DNA from: Apiospora phragmitis
Taxonomy: Eukaryota; Ascomycota; Sordariomycetes; Amphisphaeriales; Apiosporaceae
Length of the DNA: 64,000 nucleotides
Direction of reading: 5' to 3'
Assembly: GCA_038363925.1 (NCBI GenBank)
Contig: JAQQWL010000011.1
Span: 7,254,001-7,318,000 of the forward strand
Part shown: positions 57,289-64,000 of the stretch, one piece after another
How positions within the stretch are numbered: position 1 is the first letter of the stretch
Layout: the number at the start of each line of letters is the position of its first letter
Notes under the pieces: model-generated
Databases searched by the model: none
What the model was told of the DNA's origin: nothing
What the model saw: the letters and a program-made list of their open reading frames with translations, nothing else
Program-made: the position numbers and the translations under genes

Positions 57289-58132
57289 GCCCGTCCTTTT
57301 CCGTATCAATGTACTCGATATCTTGTGCTGGGGTTTGTGTCGTGGCCCAGGCCTATGGGATGAACGAGGCATCGAAACCAACTTTAGCAAAAGACAATAA
57401 GTATCACCTAAGAATAAGAGGAACACTATTTCGGAAGTGTGGGATTTAATCCTCTATCAAGCCCAAATTCATACATGATGCCGTGCCAATACTCAAATAG
57501 TACAGAATATATGCAGGTAGCGAATCACAATAACAGCTCTATATCATGATGCTAGCGGAATGCTCGTTCTCTTCATGCTAACAGACATGCGAAGTATGTC
57601 TGCTCCACACAAACAGGGCAACGAGAGTATTAAGGGTGAGAAAAGCCGTAGTCGCTCCAATCGTCTCGTCTCCGTATACAATGCCATTTCCTAACAGCAC
57701 TCGTGATTCTCAAGTGCGCCAAACTGGCATAGCTGTCATCCAATGTGGTCAACCGACCAACATATTTGAGCCCTTGCTTTGACAGATATTTCCGCAGCTC
57801 TTATTCGGTCCAGATCTTCATCTCGTCTTGGAAGCTCCCGATACCCCTTGTTCTCCATTGCAAATATCAATTTCCTTCTCCTTCTCTTCTCCTTATCACG
57901 GCTCCATTGGCAAATACGTCGAGAATATGTTCACGTTTCGGAGCATCAGCACATTCTCAATGTACAACATCGACTGTGGCGAATGCATAGTCCCATCCGT
58001 TCGTCAATCCGACCGCTCAAACGCAATCGAAGAGCCTAGGGTATCTTCCACACAAAAAAAAGCAAATATCAAAATAGTTCATACGTCGTGTCTCGGAGGC
58101 GGGTTTGCCGGGGTATTTGCCAGGCATATCGC
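57289..58132. other. Intergenic, convergent 3' ends
   Basis: About 840 bp between the VMA21 and DUF2406 stops. No coding signal supported. Confidence 0.5.
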
Positions 58133-59618
58133 CTACGAATTCTTGCTGAAACGACGAGAAAACCAGCTCTTGCGCTTCTCACCCATATCGGGTCTCTGTT
58201 GCTGAGCGCTCGCGTTCTTGGAACCCTTCCGTAGAAGACCACCACCGCCATGCTTGGGAGGCGGCGGCGGCGCAGCGTTCGAACCATCTGGCATAGTGCG
58301 TGGTTGCGACGCAGGGATAGAGAGGCTCGGCGGCTGGTAGGCGGCGGCCTGACCGAAGCTAATACCATAGTCATTCACCGGCTCTCGTTGTCTAGGCAGC
58401 ATTCGTCGGTCGATTGAACTGTTCTCGCTACTAGTGGGATCGGTCTGGTATCCTACCGGCTCCCCTGGGCTCCCGCTGCGGCCGGATCCTGTGGCTACTG
58501 TCTCGTACGACCGGTGGTTGCTAGGCATAGGGTAAACGTTCCTATCGGCAGTAGGACGACCATTCAATTGTGACTCCGAGTAGTTGCGTGGAACCCTGTT
58601 GCGGCTGTTGGTGTTGCCATTCCCACCATAACCATAAGCTCCGTCGTAACCCTCGAAATAGCTGTCGCGGTTTCCGCTGTCCATGGCCGGTCTGCGAGGA
58701 TCCAACATGGCGCTCTCTGATCGATGAACGGTCGAAGAGGGTCGCGCACCGTAGTAGCTGTTCTGGGGGAAACGTGGAGTCGTGGCGCCGTCTGAATGCG
58801 TAACACGTCAGTATCAACACCTTACTAGAAATATGAAGACAACGAGAAGGTGAATCAATTGTGTCCAAACTCGGAGGGGTTCTTACATGAGTTCGGGTAG
58901 AAACCACTTCTTCTATTATAATTTGCGACCGAGTCCGAGTCTGTTCGAATAAAAGACTGTCGATTGCTGTAACCGCCATCGATGGCGGCCTCAAAGCTTC
59001 GAATCGTGTCGAGAGGTCTTTCCCACTTGCTGCGAGAGGGATTGGAACGATCAGGTTCAGCTTTGAGTCGTGTCGGTTAGCACTTCATTCAGTTATTAGC
59101 AAGAGGGAAACCCTCACCAATTGGACTACCAGTTGCATCTCTCCACTCGACTTCGCTCATGCTCGGCAACGCTCGTTTCGATTGATGGGCAGCGACAGCG
59201 GCTGGGGGATTGTCAGTATTTTAAACATAACCCGGGAGAGCAACATCTCGTGCGTAGTACTTACAGGGCTCCATCTCTTGCATGGCTAAGGTAGGGTCTG
59301 CTTTTGTGTGAAGCCTCTTAGACTCTTTCTCCGCTGAAGTTTCATGAAGGTCAGTTCTCTGCGATTTATCCGAATGAAAGCTGAAAGCCCGGACTTCGGC
59401 CGGTGTGTCTTCTGGTTCTTGTACTGACTGGGCTCTGTTGTATGCGATGACTGCTGTGGCGCCTGCTGTTGTGACTGTCTTCTCCTATCGTAAGGAGGTT
59501 GTTGTTCTGTTCCTGCGGACCTGGGCGGCGGTTGGCTGTAAATACCGTACTGCGACTGGGATGATTGACCTGGGGTCGCAGGCTGGCCATGCTGCTGGTT
59601 ATAGGCTTGAGACGCCAT
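58133..59618 (-). CDS. DUF2406-family protein (single frame break)
   Basis: Uncharacterised fungal family. Exons 59618-59265, 59201-59118, 59060-58887 and 58791-58133; 423 residues. The N-terminus is Gln/Ser/Pro-rich. The conserved DUF2406 core runs over HSDKSQRTDLHETSAEKESK, RLHTKADPTLAMQE, LPSMSEVEWRDATGSPI and KWERPLDTIRSFEAAIDG across the first three exons. The C-terminal half is low complexity (Gly, Asn, Tyr, Pro) and ends with a basic segment EKRKSWFSRRFSKNS that could bind membranes. Exon 1 is one base short at the AAA at 59384-59386 (minus-strand TTT), between the Gln-rich N-terminus and the conserved core. No function is known to me; it is not an enzyme by motif. Splicing phases close once that base is allowed for. 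Confidence 0.86.
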
Positions 59619-62600
59619 TGTATCTGATGGGCGGCGAGCGCTTCGGTTTGATTACAGACAGTCCAGGTAGCGATCGGTGGAGAACCGAAGCGGAACAGTG
59701 GGCAACTTCGACGGGGCGGTGGATCGTAATGGAGTTTGAGGCCAGACGATAGTGCAACTTGCTCGGAGCAATTGCTGGGTTAGAGGGTTGGCGGGCGGGC
59801 GTAATCAAAGTCGACGAGAATGCCGTGCTATCCAGACGGAGTTTTGATTGATCTGGCAGTCTTTCAGAACTGGGGAAAACGAGAGTGAGCGAGACGCCAG
59901 GCACTTGGACAGCTTATCTTTCGATGCTACCCTGGCACCTATGACTGGGGGCGGGATCCAGGATTCGTATTTTATGATGCACTGTTTGTGTAGGCCAATA
60001 GCAGACAGCCAGGCAACAGGAAACTATCCCAGTCGACAACCGGTTTTGGGCTTGGTTCAAAAATACGGATGGTTGCGCCGACTCTTTGGCGGCGTGATGG
60101 TGGGCTGGTACTCTCCCCGGTGGGCCCGACAAGCAGTGTCTTGCACAAATTATTGTGCCAATAATGCCAAATCCGTAGTGCTGTGCGTCAGTCCGCTTGA
60201 AACGTCAGGCCAGGAAGTCCAAAGAGCGAGTGTTTGTCCAGTGCGGCTTCTGTAAAGAAGGACGGATTTTCTGCTCTGTTTGTGTAGAGGGGCGACTGGG
60301 ATTGCTGTTTGCTGACAAACGTCCGGGTCTCAGAATTGACAGGATTCAGGGCAGTGTTGTTTTGCGTGGCTGGGCTTTACTATGTACTTAAGAGCTGGTG
60401 GTGTCAGCCAGACTCAGGAACCGGCTCAGGCTTCCAACCGAATTGTTTAGTGTGCAAGTATTGAAGTTAAACCCAAAGGAGCGGGAAGACTGCAACACTC
60501 AGAGTGATGATGAGTAGTAGTAGGCAGTGTGAAAGTGCTGTAAGAAGCCTAGTGGATGGTCGGTTGGTTGGCCGGCCGGGCGATGGAGCGTGGGCTCCTG
60601 TTCTTGCTTCTACTGAGTGTCTATGTTCGAGCCTTGGCAGGCTACGTACAGACCGATCCCGATGAGAAATTGCAGCGTATTTGACTTCGATATATCAGCG
60701 AGACGGTCTAGACGCAGCAAGTCTGATGCGAGCCCGTATGCCTGCGGCCATGACTAGCATCAAAGGGAATTGGGTATGTACTCACCGATCAACGTGACGT
60801 CAACTGGGCTTGGGGGGGGGACAGGCAGGTGCGCAGGTGTTATTCAGTGGATGATGTTTCAAAGCGAACGAAAAGAGGGTTTAAATGTCATTCCCGGGGT
60901 TTCGCTGGGGGATCGGCAGAAGGCTGTCCACACGATCCTGTAACCAGTACCGCAGCACAGTGAGACTAGGGATCGAGGAGTCGAGATTCGATATTAAGGC
61001 CAGTTCATGTTGTAATTGTATATCGATTCGAATGCGTGCTTGCTGCAGGAGCTCGCACTTGCAATATAATAGATAGGCAAGCGTATTGAATAAAAGCGAC
61101 AGTCAGCAAGGGCAAGAGAGAAGATGGCAGCCAGTCGTTTCGATGCGATGTGAATGTGATGGGCGGGTGTCAAAGGCCCCGGCGGCCCTAGCAACAGTTC
61201 TTGGGCTTTTGGTTTCGAGGCCCGAAGTGAATGTGCAATTGATGCACTTCAGCTGCAGTTTCCCGAGCGCTGCGCTACCGCAAAACTCAAAAATATTATT
61301 GCGCGGTAGGGGTAAGATGGTGCAACGCAGGTTCTGCGCAAGATGTGATTACGCAACAATATGTCAGGAACGGCTAATGAATATGGCGGTTTTTGGTAGC
61401 AGTAGAGGAGAAGAACCACAACTTCACAAGGTCAGTTGAAAGGGTAGCGACATGATTAATTATCATGTGAGGGTCTGGCTTCCAGTTGTATGTGAATATA
61501 GGATGAAAATTAGGCTGCCGTATTCTCTCTACAACATGCGATATGTGGCCCGGCCCAGTCGGCTCCTTTGGCACGGCTGTCTATGAGGTTTGCTAGCTGC
61601 GCCCCTTGGTTGGTGATGATCGTATGCACTCTTCGAAGCACACACTTACGTATACATGTGTACGTAATATAAACATGAGAGGGAGCCGGTGAAGAGAAGG
61701 AAAAGACCGAGAGGCGGCGCGTTGATGAGCAGCCGCGTCTTGTCAATACTTCCTTCACATCGTTTCTCCCAATGGCAATAATGCTTCTCATGGTGGGAGA
61801 GAGTTTGCAGCCGTTGCCGTTTTCTTTTATTCCCCTATATGCTACATGTGTACATCTCCCTGTGACACCAAATGAGGGAGCGGACCGTGATGGCAGGAAC
61901 CCAGAGGTTAATTCTGATCAGAATGAATCCGTTGCTTTGTTCTCCCAGGTTCCATATGTAATGGCCTTGTTTGTCAGTGGATTATAGGAATGACATCTAA
62001 GACCGAAAGCAAGAGCAATTATTAGCCTCCTAAGTGCATAGTTCAAAGCAAACCACTGCACATGTGGATATCTAGGACCTAGGTAGGGGCCAATGAAGAG
62101 TAATCAGAGCTGTTCGCGTCTGAAACCGAGTTGCAATTGCTTGCTCCAGTTCAGTTCAACGTGGCAGTGGTACATGATTCATTGGATATTCCCATTTATG
62201 AACTTGATGGTTTGGATCGTCCATCACCCATCCACCGATTTCCAGCAAATCCCATCCCGAAGATAAGAGGTTGCACGGCACTAGTGGCATTTAGGATGCT
62301 TCTAAGCCGCCAGTGCAGAATCCAAGACCCCTGTTATCGGCCGGTCGATCTTCTTTTAGTCTATTACCAGAAAGCGTAAGTGGGGATGCAGTTGGTGGAG
62401 AGATACACAGATCCTGACCACTGACACTGACCACTGACTGACGTTTGTCTAGTCAACAAGCAAAGCGTCTGCACCTAACGTATGGTTGAGTTGGCTGTAT
62501 CACGGACATGAAAAGTCTGTGTCCAGTGCGAATGTATCTGTCTGGAACTGCGACCGCTCTTGCCAATAGCCAGTCTTCTTCTTGGGATGAAGGGATGCTC

Positions 62601-64000
62601 CTTGTCTTCCCGGCGCAGCACAGCAGGTTTCGTTATTGCAATGGCGAGACAGGAGGTGGTGGTAGAGACGGGATTCGGGGAGTCGGGGCTTGGGAAGTTC
62701 GCAAACAACCTTTTTCTCTCCCTCTCTCAAACCATCGGGCTTACATCTGCAGGCTTACATCGGGCGCTTCATGTTTGAGCACAATATGTAGAGTAGGTGC
62801 GTCAATTGCATACGCACTCATTGAGCCAGGCCATCTCCTAGCAGCGCACGAGCCGTCATAGACGGAGAGACAGAACAACACCAAGAAAAAAAATCCCCGT
62901 ACCCACCTCGGCTTGGGCCATGCCCCTTTCAACCTAGCATACCTAGGTAAGTATCTAGCATACCAAGAAATTCCACTCGATTCCACTACATGCATAGTAC
63001 AATACTCGTCAGACAAACGCCCCCAGCTTACGTACACACGCTTCGACATGTTCTAGAATCAGCTGACCGGTGGAGAGAGACACAGCAGAGATTTGACACT
63101 AATTAATCGGTCTTGATGTCATCAAATTGACTTCGGTTTTTGGTCGTGTTGACAGACAAGATATTCGCTTTTTGGACGAGAGGCATGAACATATCGACTG
63201 GCTGATTCAATCCGGTTCGTCTCAGTGCATGCATGCATGGCCTCCTGCCAGATGTCACTGACTGAGTCACTGCCATGCCGGTACCAGCCTCGTGGGCCAA
63301 TAGTGTGTGTGCAACTACCTTGGTATATACTTACTTGTAGTAGTAACCTAGTGCGTGAGAATACGATGAGCATCAAACGTAAGATTACTGGTAAGTGCAT
63401 AATATCTCTCAACAACTCGTGCTCCGGTCCAAGGAGAGAGCTTATCATTGGTTTAAGCTGTCAACTCGTATTAGGATTTTCTCCCCGGCCCGCCACTCTA
63501 TTCTCGTATCATGCAGGTCACTGTTCTTACCACCCTCCCAACATGCCTCGCCCCTGGATCTGTGTAAGTTTACGTATCAGCAATTCACTCACGCATACTA
63601 CCTACGCCATGCTGTGTGGCCACAACAAGATTTTTATTTTCGGACACAATGGGTTGCGAGGGAGAATAACACGCGGCTTCGCACATTTTACCTGCACGTC
63701 AACAACGTGCAACACATCACAGCCTGTCCAGATCCCTTCTGCACCCAGTGACAATTCGGATTCGCATACGCCTCGAGCCCGTCAAATAACTGGTATCCAT
63801 CCCTACCTAGGAAGTACGGAGTAAGTACCAATATGTCCACCGAAAGATCGCCAAACCCAATATGAACCAACTGTCAACTAAAGTCGGATTCCTACAACAT
63901 CCCCTCATACATCTCCCGAGCATGCCGACTGCTACCATGAAATGCCGAAAGTGGCTTAATTCCAGTTACGTATGTATTGATCAGATTGATCCCCATGCAT
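59619..64000. other. Gene-poor right end
   Basis: 4.4 kb with no gene I can support; the first few hundred bases should contain the DUF2406 promoter. The longest frames (plus 63225-63824 and 63395-63751) overlap each other in different frames and match nothing I recognise. A gene beginning near 63543 and continuing past the edge is possible but unproven. Confidence 0.45.

Noticed and set aside
19093..59618. Programmed ribosomal frameshifting as the cause of the nine frame breaks
   Set aside because: The sites share no slippery heptamer or downstream structure, the genes are unrelated, and VMA21 gains its expected terminus only by a base correction; sequence error is simpler.
63395..63751. 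Frame with protein-like segment YLRHAVWPQQDFYFRTQW near the right edge
   Set aside because: It overlaps another open frame in the same strand, has no family I recognise, and would need an unseen start; possible but not supportable.
1..64000. CRISPR arrays, bacterial operons or prophage features
   Set aside because: Gene structure with spliceosomal introns and pol III tRNA introns shows a eukaryotic nuclear sequence; no regularly spaced repeats of CRISPR type were seen.

Overview
The window is nuclear DNA of a filamentous ascomycete (Pezizomycotina, most likely a Sordariomycete; the class is my inference). The evidence is short GT-AG introns of about 50-130 nt, compact genes on both strands, GC-rich third codon positions, intron-bearing tRNA genes and a set of fungus-typical proteins (NAB2, FUN30, VMA21, a fungal P450, a PTH11/SAT4-type receptor, an NB-ARC/TPR protein, DUF2406). 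I support 21 protein-coding loci (one cut by the left edge, one a probable pseudogene) and 2 tRNA genes. Gene models were spliced by eye and checked for phase closure at each intron.

Layout. 1-4.3 kb: mitochondrial phosphate carrier (cut by the left edge), a small CBS-domain protein, and an uncharacterised calycin-like protein. 4.3-16 kb: nearly 12 kb with no gene I can support. 16-24 kb: a SCOC-like coiled-coil protein, a CYP52-like P450 and a secreted GH20 hexosaminidase. 27-31.4 kb: two housekeeping genes in tandem, NAB2 (poly(A)-RNA binding) and HEM14 (haem synthesis). 32.4-38 kb: a membrane-anchored PLL-type lectin, two intron-containing tRNA genes (Leu-AAG, Ile-AAT) and an NB-ARC/TPR protein with no N-terminal effector domain. 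39.9-44.6 kb: a histidine phosphatase, a divergent pair encoding the two halves of a Tm-1-like protein, and a BTB protein. 45.4-51 kb: a broken FAD-linked oxidase, a seven-helix SAT4/PTH11-like protein and an aldo-keto reductase. 52-59.6 kb: FUN30 remodeller, VMA21 and a DUF2406 protein. 59.6-64 kb: no supportable gene.

The strongest unexpected pattern is technical or evolutionary rather than functional. Nine separate genes, several of them housekeeping or essential in yeast, each have exactly one net one-base frame error, and each error can be placed at or next to a short run of one base. All other exon phases close perfectly. Homopolymer indels from the sequencing or assembly explain this better than nine pseudogenes, and anyone using predicted proteins from this contig should expect truncated or fused models. 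The most interesting biology is the divergent Tm-1-like pair (41.4-43.4 kb), the effector-less NLR-like protein and the lectin with a cytosolic tail. I did not find a clear new multi-gene system.
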